Part shown: piece after piece, positions 7,586 to 17,048 of the stretch | How the letters are laid out: every line of letters begins with the position of its first letter | How positions within the stretch are numbered: the first letter of the stretch is position 1 | Assembly: GCA_937929835.1 (NCBI GenBank) | Contig: CALFUU010000148.1 | Span: forward strand, 1-36,306 | Reading direction: 5' to 3' | Length of the DNA: 36,306 nt | Origin: an uncultured Saprospiraceae bacterium | GTDB lineage: Bacteria; Bacteroidota; Bacteroidia; Chitinophagales; Saprospiraceae | Notes under the pieces: generated by a model | The model's database searches: none | Told to the model about the DNA's origin: nothing | What the model saw: the letters and a program-made list of their open reading frames with translations, nothing else | Position numbers and translations under genes: made by a program

Positions 7586-8320
7586 TTAGAATCGGAGCCT
7601 CCAGAAAGGGTTTTTATTGCCCTCTATACTTTCGGCAATATATTTCTCTATTCTGTTGTCGAGTTCTGCTCTCGATATTTTTTTGCCTTTCATCTTTTTA
7701 GGAATTGGTAGTTTTTCTACCGGTGCTTCTAGATTAATTTTTGTCGCAGTTATCACGGCGTCTCCTTCATTGATATCGATTTCTAGAATCATACCAGGCA
7801 AGCCGCCAAAGCCCTCTGGCCCTCCCGAGAAGGTAATGCTATCTGTAAACCAAGCGTGGATGGTCTGGCCCTTAATGGGGTCTGTCGTTTCTGCCTTCAT
7901 ACAGAGATAACCCTCTATCTCTTTGATTTCATTGAGGATTTTCCACTTTGTTCTTTTGAGCTCGTCTTCTACGAGAAAGGTGACTCCCATCTCACCACGG
8001 AGATCTTTTATAGCCTTCTTGGCGTAATCTCTGATAAGTAATATTTCATTACGGCGCCAGCCCCACTCGTTAGCGGTCTGTTCTTCTGAGTAGGTATAGA
8101 CGGATTTGTTGTCCTTAAAGGTGAGGGTGAGGTCGGTACCTTTATTCTCTTCTTTCCCCCAAGTCAGTGTGCTTCTATCGACTTCTTCTTGAGAGATATA
8201 AGGTAACTTAGACATTATAGAAATCCAATCGGTCTTCCTATTGTAAGTGATAGTGCCTTCTTCTATCTGTGCACTCAGGCCATAGCTGAGTAAGAGTAAA
8301 AATATAGTTAGTCTTTTCAT
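7586..8320 (-). CDS. GLPGLI family protein
   Basis: A 244-residue exported protein. The signal peptide is residues 1-18, ending Leu-Ser-Ala-Gln. The naming motif is Gly-Leu-Pro-Gly-Met-Ile at 173-178, preceded by Ser-Gly-Gly-Pro-Glu-Gly-Phe-Gly. GLPGLI proteins are Bacteroidota envelope proteins of unknown function, often encoded beside TonB-type outer-membrane proteins, as here. I chose the ATG at 8320 because it places the signal peptide at the N-terminus; the frame is open 39 bp further upstream. The gene follows the outer-membrane protein gene after a 79-bp gap. Confidence 0.92.
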   Translation of the reverse strand: MKRLTIFLLLLSYGLSAQIEEGTITYNRKTDWISIMSKLPYISQEEVDRSTLTWGKEENKGTDLTLTFKDNKSVYTYSEEQTANEWGWRRNEILLIRDYAKKAIKDLRGEMGVTFLVEDELKRTKWKILNEIKEIEGYLCMKAETTDPIKGQTIHAWFTDSITFSGGPEGFGGLPGMILEIDINEGDAVITATKINLEAPVEKLPIPKKMKGKKISRAELDNRIEKYIAESIEGNKNPFWRLRF

Positions 8321-8399
8321 TTTTATTTCTTGTACCTCTGTTATGACGATAGTCGTCACTCACAAAGGGTTAATATTTGCTTAAATTGACAAGGCACTA

Positions 8400-11237
8400 C
8401 TACCACCAACCTCTTTTCTTTACGCTAGATTTTATTCCTCTGATGTTATAGGCTACACTCACCATCGCATATCTCGCCAGTGTCTCTGTTGTCGATTGTC
8501 TTACACTAATGCCAAAAGCAGATTGATTGAATCCTTGATTCTGATTCAGCGCATCATACAAGGAGAGTCTGACCTCTAGCTTATTCCCTTCTAGGAAGAA
8601 CTTGTAGATCGAGCTATCCCAGATAGGAATGGTTGTAGTCAAGTTAAATCGATTGTTGGTATATTTCTCATAAGAAAAATTGGTATTGAAATAAAACCCA
8701 GCAAAAAGCTTGCTGTTGATTTCTATGGAGGCACCTATGTTTTCTGTCTTTTGATTTTGGCTCGGTCGCAAGTCAAATTCCGTATCGGACAGGCCATACG
8801 ATCCTTCTAGATAGATGGTAAAGTCATCTGAAGGCGTAATGTCTAACTTGACGGAGGGAGAATGAGAAATAACTTGTGTAGCATTGAGCTCCCCATTGAT
8901 CAGTGCATTTCTATCATTGACTCGTAGAGAATAGTTGGCTCTAACCTTGAGTTTGTTTTTCTTGATCGGAAAGCTAAGATTAGACCAGAGACTGGCGCTG
9001 CTGCCTCCTTCTATATTGATCGGCTTATAAGTGGTCACCAGTTGCTCATTGACCGATTCTTCTGTAGAGAATTGTGTATCATATAGTTGATAAGTCAGAT
9101 TGATGTTGATTCTCGTATCGTGTAGCGGAAAGTTTTTACGTAGTCCGAGTCTATAGCTATCAGACACTTCTGGGGTAAGCTCTGGATTCCCTTCTCTTAC
9201 AAAGAGGGGATTTAAGTTGTCGACTATCGGTTGCAGATCATCTATTGATGGCTCATTGGCATCTCTAGTATAGCTTGCGCTAAGATTTGTATTCCTATTG
9301 ATGCTGTACCTGAGTGATACATTCGGGATATACTGCGAGAAACTTTTGTCGACTGTTCCTAAAGATTCGCCAGATACAAAAGAAGAAAAATCTCCTAGTA
9401 GATCAAAGTTTTGGTAAGCTGCACCCATAGATATATTGAGCCCCTTGTGGGAGTATCTCAATAAGGAACCGACTCTATTATAGATGATCGAGTTGTCATA
9501 GATTCTACTCAGAAAATCGTTGACTTGTTCGTTGTTGTCTGCCACATCTGAGATGACACGTTCTCCATCCTCAGATGTATTTCTATGATTCACAAAAGTC
9601 TGCCAGAAAAATTTCTTTCCTATCGGTTCTACATATAAGGCGTTGGCTTTGAATACAGCTTTGGTAGCTAAGTCATTGTTGATCTGATCTGTATTTAAGG
9701 AGTCCGCTAGCATTTGATTTTCAAAGAAGTCGATGTTAGATTGCTGCGTCCAGTCATCTTCAAGCTCGGTCGTCAGATAAGACGCATTAAGCCCAGCGTT
9801 CCTGCCTTTTTTCTTAAATTTCTTTCTAAATACAGCTATACCATTAAGTAAGTAACCGCTGGTGTTAGTTCTGTTTTGATAATCTGTGGTACTGGTCAAG
9901 TTGGCATCTCGCGATAGGTTAATTGTCCCTGCGTCGATATTGTTTTCGTTGATAAAGGCACCATTGAGATCTACTTTGATAGTGTGTAGGGAATCTAGTT
10001 CTTTTTCAAAACTAAGCTCTACACGATGGCCTTGTGACTTGTCATCTCTACTGTCGGCGCTCGTTTCATTTTGAGTAAAGCTCTGGAAAAATTTATCTTC
10101 ATCTGTCGTTGTGCTGGCAGAAAGATTGGACTGATTGAAGTAGTAGACGGAGCTGACCTTGGTCTTCTTATGATCATAATTAAAGTTGATGCCGGAATTA
10201 TAGTTTTCAGGAAAGCCTCTCTGTCCAGAGTTGAAAAAGAGACTTTGGATACTTTGTTCTATGCTGTTGCCACTGCCGCCGCCTCCAAAAGTATAAAAGC
10301 GCCCACGGCCACCAAAACCATAATCTGTACCCTGACCAAAATTCCAAGATTGTGAACCCATAAAATCTTGATAATCATCCCAGGAAAGTCCATTTCGTCC
10401 CGTGTTGTTGCCGACGCCGACAAGACTGAATTGTATCTTATCATTGAATTTATTGTAATTACCTTTTAGTTCCTTTCTGTTGACGTCACCTATGCCTGCG
10501 ACAACTTTACCAAAGCCTCCCCGCTTAAAGTCTTCCTTGAGTTCTAGATTCATCGTCTTGGTCTCTGCTTCTCCGACCGAGCCCGTTATTTCTTCTTCTT
10601 CAGATTTCGAGTCAAAAACTTGGACCTTGGATATCCCTTCTGCTGGGAGATTTTTGGTCGCTGCCTTAGGATCAGAACCGAAAAATGATTTTCCATCCAC
10701 TGTCACTTCATCGACGGCTTTCCCGTCGGCATTGATAGAGCCATCTGATTCTATGTCGATACCTGGTAATCGTCTGAGCAAGTCCTCTACTGTGCTCCCT
10801 TCTGGAACCTTAAAGGTAGAGGCGTCATATTCTATGGTGTCTCCTCGCATTTTCATCGGTGCTTTGGCCGCTTTGATGACGACCTCCATCAGCTCAGAGG
10901 CGATTTCTGACATCTTCACAGTACCGAGGTTGATTTTTTTCTCCTGTCCTGCATTGACAGGAATCGTGAGTGGGAGATAGCCGATATAGGTGGCTTTGAC
11001 GATATGATTGCCTCTGGGTACATCTTTAAATCTAAAGGAGCCGTCCATCTCTGTACGCGTAAAATCGACCATAGTAGAGTCTGATTTTTCCAATAAGAGT
11101 ACCGTTGCGAAGATCAGCGAATTGCCCAAGGTATCCTCTACAACACCGTCTATCTGATAGCTAGGTGTCTGTGCATAGGTAGGCTGTATGAGGAAGAATC
11201 CTAGACAAAGGACAAGAATGTATCTAAAAGCTAGCAT
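8400..11237 (-). CDS. Outer-membrane beta-barrel protein, TonB-receptor-like (OMP_b-brl_3 type)
   Basis: About 945 residues. A signal peptide (1-23) is followed by a carboxypeptidase-regulatory-like beta domain (~26-110), a plug domain with Leu-Leu-Arg-Arg-Leu-Pro-Gly-Ile and Val-Asp-Gly-Lys-Ser-Phe-Phe-Gly (~155-190), and a long barrel. The C-terminus ends Arg-Gly-Trp-Trp. The plug with a TonB-receptor-type barrel and this end fit the outer membrane beta-barrel family 3 rather than a SusC protein, and no SusD partner is adjacent. The ligand is unknown. The ATG at 11237 gives a normal signal peptide; a TTG at 11258 would add seven residues. It is first in a minus-strand group with the GLPGLI and methyltransferase genes. 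Confidence 0.9.
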   Translation of the reverse strand: MLAFRYILVLCLGFFLIQPTYAQTPSYQIDGVVEDTLGNSLIFATVLLLEKSDSTMVDFTRTEMDGSFRFKDVPRGNHIVKATYIGYLPLTIPVNAGQEKKINLGTVKMSEIASELMEVVIKAAKAPMKMRGDTIEYDASTFKVPEGSTVEDLLRRLPGIDIESDGSINADGKAVDEVTVDGKSFFGSDPKAATKNLPAEGISKVQVFDSKSEEEEITGSVGEAETKTMNLELKEDFKRGGFGKVVAGIGDVNRKELKGNYNKFNDKIQFSLVGVGNNTGRNGLSWDDYQDFMGSQSWNFGQGTDYGFGGRGRFYTFGGGGSGNSIEQSIQSLFFNSGQRGFPENYNSGINFNYDHKKTKVSSVYYFNQSNLSASTTTDEDKFFQSFTQNETSADSRDDKSQGHRVELSFEKELDSLHTIKVDLNGAFINENNIDAGTINLSRDANLTSTTDYQNRTNTSGYLLNGIAVFRKKFKKKGRNAGLNASYLTTELEDDWTQQSNIDFFENQMLADSLNTDQINNDLATKAVFKANALYVEPIGKKFFWQTFVNHRNTSEDGERVISDVADNNEQVNDFLSRIYDNSIIYNRVGSLLRYSHKGLNISMGAAYQNFDLLGDFSSFVSGESLGTVDKSFSQYIPNVSLRYSINRNTNLSASYTRDANEPSIDDLQPIVDNLNPLFVREGNPELTPEVSDSYRLGLRKNFPLHDTRININLTYQLYDTQFSTEESVNEQLVTTYKPINIEGGSSASLWSNLSFPIKKNKLKVRANYSLRVNDRNALINGELNATQVISHSPSVKLDITPSDDFTIYLEGSYGLSDTEFDLRPSQNQKTENIGASIEINSKLFAGFYFNTNFSYEKYTNNRFNLTTTIPIWDSSIYKFFLEGNKLEVRLSLYDALNQNQGFNQSAFGISVRQSTTETLARYAMVSVAYNIRGIKSSVKKRGWW

Positions 11238-11422
11238 AATGGTAGGTTGTGAGTTCAATATTACGAAAGTATTCGTAGAATGTATTTTCTTTAATGAAAC
11301 TATAACAATACTTCAAAGGCTCAATATAGTATAGACTAAGTCCTCTAGATGGTAGATGAAAGACCAATCCCAGTGAATATTGACCCTTAGTAGTAGTTTT
11401 CTTTTAAGGGATCAGTTAGGAC

Positions 11423-11620
11423 TTATCCATTCTTGATATACTTATTAGGGAGGTGCTCCCAGCTGTTGCACTTGTCTTCTAGCGCCTGCTCAAAGGTCTT
11501 GTACACCTCCTTGATGTTATATAGATCTTGATCAAAATGCTTGCGTAGGGTGGTGGTGAGTGCTTGTTTGAGTTCGCTTTCCAGTTCATCAATAAAGCCT
11601 ATGATTTTAATCTTTGCCAT
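11423..11620 (-). CDS. Small hypothetical protein
   Basis: A 65-residue acidic/basic helical protein starting Met-Ala-Lys-Ile-Lys-Ile-Ile-Gly-Phe, with a long amphipathic stretch (Leu-Glu-Ser-Glu-Leu-Lys, then Phe-Glu-Gln-Ala-Leu-Glu) and a Trp near residue 54. It has no signal peptide or known motif. It stands alone between the OMP gene and the starch locus, with ~160 bp of non-coding sequence on each side. Codon use and a clean ATG start support a real gene, but I do not recognise the family. Confidence 0.6.
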   Translation of the reverse strand: MAKIKIIGFIDELESELKQALTTTLRKHFDQDLYNIKEVYKTFEQALEDKCNSWEHLPNKYIKNG

Positions 11621-11772
11621 AGGTATAAAGGTAAGATTAATAAGGTAGTGGGCAATTTGGATGACAACAGAGGTATTGTTGTTTTGATGATAATGGTTGT
11701 CACATTTCAGACCTATTTATAAAATTTACTATTATGTGATTTCAATAGCGTAAAAAAGAATCTACTAGAAAG

Positions 11773-13434
11773 ATGGCTGTAACAAAGAAGTGGTGGAAAG
11801 AAGAGGTAATCTATCAGATTTACCCTCGAAGTTTTCAAGATAGCACTGGCGATGGTATAGGCGATATACAAGGCATCATCTCTCGTCTTGACCATCTCAA
11901 AGATTTAGGGATAGATATCATCTGGATCTGCCCTATATATATGTCGCCTAATGATGATAATGGCTATGACATCAGTGATTATTATGAGATTCATCCTGAG
12001 TTTGGGACTATGGCCGACTTTGACCAACTGCTAGACGAGGTACATAGTCGTGGTATGCGGTTGATTATGGATCTCGTGCTTAATCATAGCTCTGATGAGC
12101 ACGAGTGGTTTGAGAAATCTAGAGCATCCAAAGACAACCCTTATAGAGATTATTACTTCTGGAAACCAGGTAAGAATGGTGGTCCACCCAACAACTTCAA
12201 TTCTATCTTCGGAGGGAGTGCTTGGGAATATGACGAGATTACTGATGAGTATTATCTACACCTGTTTACCAAAAAGCAACCGGATCTCAACTGGGAGTCA
12301 GATGCCTTAAGAAATGAGGTCTATAAAATCATCAGGTACTGGCTGGAGAAGGGTATAGATGGCTTCCGTATGGATGTCATACCCTGTATCTCTAAGCGGC
12401 TAGAGTTTGCAGATACTGAGCTTGATGATTTCAATAGAGTTATAGAAGAGGTCTATGCCAATGGTCCTCGCGTACATGAATTTATCAATGCGATGTATGA
12501 GCAAGTTATCAAGAATTATGACGTGATGACTGTGGGAGAAGGACCGGGAATCAAGCCGCATAACTGCTTGCTCTATATCGGAGAGGACAGAAATGAATTG
12601 GATTTTGTTTTTCACTTAGAGCACATGTTTCTAGGTCATGGACCTTTAGGGAAGTTTGACCCGATCCCATTTAGCTGGAGAGATATCAAGGACATTTTTC
12701 AGAGGTGGGATGATGCCATTGGTGAGTCAGGCTGGATTAGTATCTTCCTTGACAATCACGACTTCCCTAGAATGGTTTCGCGATTTGGTAATGACCAAGA
12801 GTATAGAGTAGAAAGTGCTCAGTTGCTCGCCTTACTGATATTGACGTTGCGCGGCACACCGTGTATCTATCAAGGCTCTGAAATAGGGATGACCAATGTC
12901 CACTTCGATAAGATAGAAGACTATAGGGATATTGAAGTGTTTAATGTCCAGAAAGAATACCTAGATAGAGGTATGTCACCTGCAGAATTTTTGAGCCTCG
13001 TCCATGATAATGGTCGGGATAATGTTAGAACACCGATGCAGTGGGATGCCTCCGCGCACGGAGGATTTACGAATGGTACGCCTTGGATAAATGTAAATCC
13101 TAACTATTCTACAATAAATGTAGCTCGCGAAAGAGAGAAGTCTAACTCCATCTTCGGTTTTTATCAAGAGGTGCTACAATACAGAAAGCATCATAAGACG
13201 CTGGTTTATGGCACCTATCAAGAAATTTCTACAGCTTCGGATGACCTCTATGTCTATCAGCGAGTTGGTGAGGAAACCTTGATTATAGTGCTGAACCACA
13301 GTAACAACCAGCAAAAGCTAGAGATGGATATAACAGATATGCATCTAGATTTACAAAATAGGGATAATCCTAATGAAGCCGTCCTGCAACCCTGGGAGGC
13401 ACGGCTGTACCGAAAGAAACATAAATCATCTTAG
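11773..13434 (+). CDS. Cytoplasmic GH13 alpha-glucosidase (oligo-1,6-/maltodextrin glucosidase type)
   Basis: A 553-residue protein without a signal peptide. The start, Trp-Trp-Lys-Glu-Glu-Val-Ile-Tyr-Gln-Ile-Tyr-Pro-Arg-Ser, and the insert Asn-Asn-Phe-Asn-Ser-Ile-Phe-Gly-Gly-Ser-Ala-Trp are typical of the GH13 alpha-glucosidase / oligo-1,6-glucosidase group. The catalytic residues are Asp201 (Gly-Phe-Arg-Met-Asp), Glu256 (Val-Gly-Glu) and Asp330 (Asn-His-Asp). It probably splits imported maltose and short maltodextrins or isomalto-oligosaccharides to glucose. It lies first in the starch locus, 43 bp before the regulator gene. Its TAG stop (13432-13434) touches the operator-like palindrome. 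Exact linkage preference cannot be read from sequence. Confidence 0.92.
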   Translation: MAVTKKWWKEEVIYQIYPRSFQDSTGDGIGDIQGIISRLDHLKDLGIDIIWICPIYMSPNDDNGYDISDYYEIHPEFGTMADFDQLLDEVHSRGMRLIMDLVLNHSSDEHEWFEKSRASKDNPYRDYYFWKPGKNGGPPNNFNSIFGGSAWEYDEITDEYYLHLFTKKQPDLNWESDALRNEVYKIIRYWLEKGIDGFRMDVIPCISKRLEFADTELDDFNRVIEEVYANGPRVHEFINAMYEQVIKNYDVMTVGEGPGIKPHNCLLYIGEDRNELDFVFHLEHMFLGHGPLGKFDPIPFSWRDIKDIFQRWDDAIGESGWISIFLDNHDFPRMVSRFGNDQEYRVESAQLLALLILTLRGTPCIYQGSEIGMTNVHFDKIEDYRDIEVFNVQKEYLDRGMSPAEFLSLVHDNGRDNVRTPMQWDASAHGGFTNGTPWINVNPNYSTINVAREREKSNSIFGFYQEVLQYRKHHKTLVYGTYQEISTASDDLYVYQRVGEETLIIVLNHSNNQQKLEMDITDMHLDLQNRDNPNEAVLQPWEARLYRKKHKSS

Positions 13435-13448
13435 TGTCATTATGACAC
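13434..13448. promoter_or_regulatory. Candidate operator, perfect palindrome before the regulator gene
   Basis: GTGTCATTATGACAC is a perfect 7+1+7 palindrome. It lies between a weak -33-like TTAG (13431-13434) and a consensus -7 element (13454-13461), so a bound protein would block RNA polymerase. The same half-sites and flanks recur at 19555-19569. The adjacent Nudix-type regulator is the likely ligand (inference). Confidence 0.75.
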
Positions 13449-13453
13449 ATTGA

Positions 13454-13461
13454 TAGTTTTG
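13454..13461 (+). promoter_or_regulatory. Bacteroidota -7 promoter element for the regulator operon
   Basis: TAGTTTTG is a full match to the Bacteroidota primary-sigma -7 consensus TAnnTTTG. It sits 19 bp after a TTAG resembling the -33 TTTG, and 17 bp before the ATG at 13478, which implies a short leader. Confidence 0.65.
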
Positions 13462-13477
13462 TTATTTTAGAGCATCT

Positions 13478-14203
13478 ATGACGACTGCTGCTGCTCAAAA
13501 TATCAATACTTGGATGACCCATCTCAGTTCTGAGAGCCAATTTCACATCTCCGTAGATTGTGCCATCTTCGGTTATAATGGAGAAGCGCTGAAGGTCTTG
13601 CTGATGGAGTGTGATTTTCCAGCTTATAAAGGCAAGTGGTCCCTTGTAGGAGACCTACTCAAGCAAAACGAAACGATAAATAATGCCGCCAACCGTATTC
13701 TATATCAGAATACGCAAATGGAAAATGTATACTTAGAGCAAGTGGAATCTTTTAGTGGTATCCATCGACACCCTCTAGGTAGGGTGGTTACACTAGCCTA
13801 CTACTCCTTGATTAATACAAGTGACTATGAGATAGTATCTCCTACACATATTAGATTAGAATGGCAAAATCTTGAGGATATTGCAGAACTGGCTTTTGAT
13901 CATAAGCTCATCCTCAGCAGATGCCATATGATGCTCAAAAAGCAGATGCGCTTAAGTCCCATAGCTTTTGATCTACTACCAGAGAAATTTTCACTCAATC
14001 AGTTGCAAAAATTATATGAAGTTGTCCTTGGCGTGGGGATTGATAAAAGAAATTTCCGAAGAAAGCTCAAGAATCAAAATCTCTTGATTGATGTAGATGA
14101 AATACAATGTGATGTCTCTCACCGACCTGCCAAGTTGTACAGATTTGATTATTCTAAATATAAGTCCATCAGTAGTGGCAACAAATTAAGTTTCATGATA
14201 TGA
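13478..14203 (+). CDS. NrtR-type regulator with degenerate Nudix effector domain
   Basis: A 241-residue cytoplasmic protein. Residues ~20-155 are a Nudix fold and ~165-235 a winged helix with the NrtR-family block Leu-Gln-Lys-Leu-Tyr-Glu...Lys-Arg-Asn-Phe-Arg-Arg-Lys-Leu (176-197). The Nudix box has lost its catalytic acids: where active enzymes have Arg-Glu-Leu-x-Glu-Glu, this protein reads Arg73-Ile-Leu-Tyr-Gln-Asn. It should therefore sense a ligand rather than hydrolyse one. In Bacteroidota, relatives such as the arabinose regulator AraR control sugar use. Its place inside the starch locus points to a maltose-type inducer (inference). A palindrome overlaps its promoter, suggesting autoregulation. 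Its stop overlaps the next start by 4 bp (ATGA). Confidence 0.88.
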   Translation: MTTAAAQNINTWMTHLSSESQFHISVDCAIFGYNGEALKVLLMECDFPAYKGKWSLVGDLLKQNETINNAANRILYQNTQMENVYLEQVESFSGIHRHPLGRVVTLAYYSLINTSDYEIVSPTHIRLEWQNLEDIAELAFDHKLILSRCHMMLKKQMRLSPIAFDLLPEKFSLNQLQKLYEVVLGVGIDKRNFRRKLKNQNLLIDVDEIQCDVSHRPAKLYRFDYSKYKSISSGNKLSFMI

Positions 14204-15612
14204 GGACAAGAATGATTTCATTGTATATTTTAATTGGGCTGGCGATGACCAGCTTATCTTTTTCTTCTTGTAAAGAATCCGCTGTCCCACAAGTGCAGGC
14301 TGATCAAGCCGAGGATGTCGTCTCCAAGGATCCAAGAGCACTGCCAGACTGGGCCAAGAATGCAACCATCTATGAAGTCAACGTCAGACAGTATACGCCT
14401 GAGGGCACTTTTAATGCCTTTGTAGAACATCTGCCTCGACTCAAAAAATTAGGGGTGGATATACTATGGTTTATGCCCATACATCCGATAAGCGTAGAAA
14501 AACGAAAAGGCACCTTAGGCTCATATTATGCTATCTCAGATTACAGAGCTATCAATCCAGAGTTTGGTACTATGGAGGACTTTGATATGATGGTGCAGCG
14601 TATACACGACTTAGGTATGCATCTGATTCTCGACTGGGTGCCCAATCATACAGGGTGGGATCATCAATGGATTAAGGATCACCCGGACTGGTATACCCAA
14701 AATGACAAAGGAGAAATCATTGATCCCACAGACCCAAGTACAGGAGAGTCTTGGGGATGGACAGATGTTGCAGATCTCAACTATGGTAATAAGTCGATGC
14801 GAGAAGCGATGATAGCAGAAAAACTTTTTTGGCTAAATGAGCATCAAGTGGATGGGTTTCGTGATGACGTCGCACATGGTGTGCCAGACACTTTTTGGGA
14901 TGAAGTCGCAGAGGCCGTATTTGCTGCAGACAGAGACATATTTATGCTAGCAGAAGCAGAAGTGCCTGCTCATAGAAACTCAGGTAATTTTCATATGAGT
15001 TATGGGTGGACCGTTCACCATTTACTTAATGAAATAGCTAAAGGAGAAAAAAGTGCAGACGCATTGGATAAGTGGTTTGCAGAAGATAAGCAGAAGTTTA
15101 CGAAAGGAATGGCCATGCACTTTACGTCTAACCACGACGAAAATACTTGGGCAGGCACTGTATTTGAAAGAATGGGATCAGCACATCAAACACTCGCAGC
15201 ACTAACCTTTGTGATGGATGGTATGCCGCTGATCTATGGTGGTCAAGAAGAGCCACTGAAGAAACGATTAGCCTTCTTCGAAAAGGATGATATTGGTTTC
15301 AAGGCATATAGTTACACAGATTTTTACCAGAAACTAAATAACCTTAAGAAACGAAATCAAGCCGTTTGGAATGGAAGCTATGGCGGCGATATCGTAAAAC
15401 TTATAGAGGATAAAAACATCTTCGCCTTTGTTAGAGAAAATAATGGTGATACGGCAACTGGTATATTTAATCTGTCAGATCAGCCTCAGCAGATGACTCT
15501 GCCATCAGAAATAAGTGGACTAGATATAATGGCTGGAGAAAAGATAAACTTAGTATCTGGATCAAATCTAAGCTTATATCCTTGGCAGTATTATATCATT
15601 TCATCCAACTAA
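14200..15612 (+). CDS. GH13 alpha-amylase family lipoprotein
   Basis: A 470-residue protein. An N-terminal signal with a lipobox-like Phe-Ser-Ser-Cys (Cys24) points to lipidation. The catalytic barrel starts at about residue 52 (Ala-Thr-Ile-Tyr-Glu-Val-Asn-Val-Arg-Gln-Tyr). The catalytic residues are Asp223 (Gly-Phe-Arg-Asp-Asp), Glu252 (Leu-Ala-Glu-Ala) and Asp313 (Asn-His-Asp). A short all-beta domain C ends the protein. It should cleave alpha-1,4-glucans in the envelope. There is no Asp-rich surface-export signal right after Cys24, so a periplasmic face is more likely than the cell surface. The 4-bp overlap with the regulator gene indicates tight co-expression. Confidence 0.9.
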   Translation: MRTRMISLYILIGLAMTSLSFSSCKESAVPQVQADQAEDVVSKDPRALPDWAKNATIYEVNVRQYTPEGTFNAFVEHLPRLKKLGVDILWFMPIHPISVEKRKGTLGSYYAISDYRAINPEFGTMEDFDMMVQRIHDLGMHLILDWVPNHTGWDHQWIKDHPDWYTQNDKGEIIDPTDPSTGESWGWTDVADLNYGNKSMREAMIAEKLFWLNEHQVDGFRDDVAHGVPDTFWDEVAEAVFAADRDIFMLAEAEVPAHRNSGNFHMSYGWTVHHLLNEIAKGEKSADALDKWFAEDKQKFTKGMAMHFTSNHDENTWAGTVFERMGSAHQTLAALTFVMDGMPLIYGGQEEPLKKRLAFFEKDDIGFKAYSYTDFYQKLNNLKKRNQAVWNGSYGGDIVKLIEDKNIFAFVRENNGDTATGIFNLSDQPQQMTLPSEISGLDIMAGEKINLVSGSNLSLYPWQYYIISSN

Positions 15613-15652
15613 CTTCTAGCTACAATCTCAATATCCACTTTAATAAATTCCT

Positions 15653-17020
15653 ATGCAGCCAACGAAAAAACTCAGTTTTCTTAATATATGGAATATGAGT
15701 TTTGGATTTTTAGGAATCCAGTTTGCCTTTGCACTGCAGGGAGGTTCTATGTCGCGCATATTTCAGACATTAGGAGCTGAAAAGGATGCTATACCGATGT
15801 TGTGGATTTTTGCACCATTAGCAGGTCTGATAGTGCAGCCCATTATAGGGTACCTGAGTGATCGTACTTGGCATCCTACTTGGGGAAGAAGGAAGCCTTA
15901 TTTCTTTATAGGGGCGGTGTTGGCGTCTGTTGCCTTGATATTTATGCCACACTCTTCTGTGTTGTGGATGGCTGTGGGCGGCTTGTTGATTCTTGACGCC
16001 TCTATCAATATCAGTATGGAACCTTTTAGAGCTTTGGTTGCGGATCTCCTTCCTGAGTCGCAAAGATCATACGGCTTTGTAGTCCAGACCTTGATCATAG
16101 GAATAGGCACTTGGGTGGCCAGTCAGTTGCCTAAAGTAATGACAGCTATGGGATACAGCAATGAAGCGGCTGCACAAGTCGTTCCAGATAATGTCAAGAT
16201 GTCGTTTCTTGTGGGTGGAGTAGTCTATATGGTTTCTATCTTGTATACCATATTCACCACAAAGGAATACCCGCCAGAAAACTTAGAAGTTTTCCAAAAA
16301 GAAAAAGCTGAGACTTCTGGCTTTGTGAACGCTATAACGGAGATTCTAGAGAGTATTCGTACGATGCCGAGCACTATGAAGAAGCTAGGGGTTGTACAGT
16401 TTTTTAGTTGGTTTGCATTTTTTACGATGTGGAGTATGGCTACTCCCGCATTAACTGAGCACGTATTCAGCGCTCCCAAGCCCGAAGCTGCAGCTATGTC
16501 GGCTAGTGCTTATACTGTAGCAGACTTAGCTTATAATAATGCTGCGGATCAAGTCAGTTCTGCTATGGGTGTCTATGGATTGACCTCTATGCTATTTGCT
16601 TTGATTCTTACTTTTGTGACGCGGCAATACAACATCAATAGGAAGTGGGTGCACTTAGGCAGTTTAGTGCTGGGTGGACTTGGATTTATAATAATGTTAA
16701 AGACTAGTGATGCTACCTTACTCAATGTTTGCTTTGCACTGATAGGCATTTCGTGGGGCAGTATTTTATCTATGCCATATGCCATGTTGTCCAGTACAAT
16801 TAATCCCCAAAAGATGGGAATGTATATGGGCTTGTTCAATATGTTTATCGTCATACCACAGATAGTAGCAGCACTAGGAGGCATTAATTTTGCTTACAAG
16901 ACCTTCTTTGGAGATGCTATTATCAATACGATGTTGCTATCAGGTGCTTGCTTGATAGTATCGGGATTGTCTACTCTTCTGATTACAGAACCTGAGGCGA
17001 TCAAGTATCAGAAGGCTTAA
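15653..17020 (+). CDS. MFS sugar transporter (SLC45/maltose-carrier type)
   Basis: A 455-residue inner-membrane protein with about 12 transmembrane helices. Diagnostic blocks are Gly-Tyr-Leu-Ser-Asp-Arg-Thr-Trp (66-73), Gly-Arg-Arg-Lys-Pro-Tyr-Phe (78-84) and Met-Glu-Pro-Phe-Arg-Ala-Leu-Val-Ala-Asp (122-131). These are typical of the sucrose/maltose carriers related to SLC45, which in Bacteroidota starch loci move maltose or maltodextrins into the cytoplasm. A long hydrophilic stretch with an Ala-rich part (~260-300) lies between two late helices. It sits between two GH13 lipoprotein genes, 40 bp after the first and 28 bp before the second, and supplies substrate for the cytoplasmic alpha-glucosidase. 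Confidence 0.9.
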   Translation: MQPTKKLSFLNIWNMSFGFLGIQFAFALQGGSMSRIFQTLGAEKDAIPMLWIFAPLAGLIVQPIIGYLSDRTWHPTWGRRKPYFFIGAVLASVALIFMPHSSVLWMAVGGLLILDASINISMEPFRALVADLLPESQRSYGFVVQTLIIGIGTWVASQLPKVMTAMGYSNEAAAQVVPDNVKMSFLVGGVVYMVSILYTIFTTKEYPPENLEVFQKEKAETSGFVNAITEILESIRTMPSTMKKLGVVQFFSWFAFFTMWSMATPALTEHVFSAPKPEAAAMSASAYTVADLAYNNAADQVSSAMGVYGLTSMLFALILTFVTRQYNINRKWVHLGSLVLGGLGFIIMLKTSDATLLNVCFALIGISWGSILSMPYAMLSSTINPQKMGMYMGLFNMFIVIPQIVAALGGINFAYKTFFGDAIINTMLLSGACLIVSGLSTLLITEPEAIKYQKA

Positions 17021-17048
17021 AAATAAATTAAGATATAAGCGAAAAGAG

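Noticed and set aside
9886-10980. Several + strand open frames opposite the outer-membrane protein gene
   Set aside because: They are antisense shadows of a long, well-supported beta-barrel gene and show no signal peptide or family motif.
11662-11702. Inverted repeat TGACAAC-N27-GTTGTCA before the alpha-glucosidase gene as a third operator
   Set aside because: The cores resemble the operator half-sites but are in the opposite order and far apart, and the -7 spacing seen at the two good sites is absent. At most a weak site.
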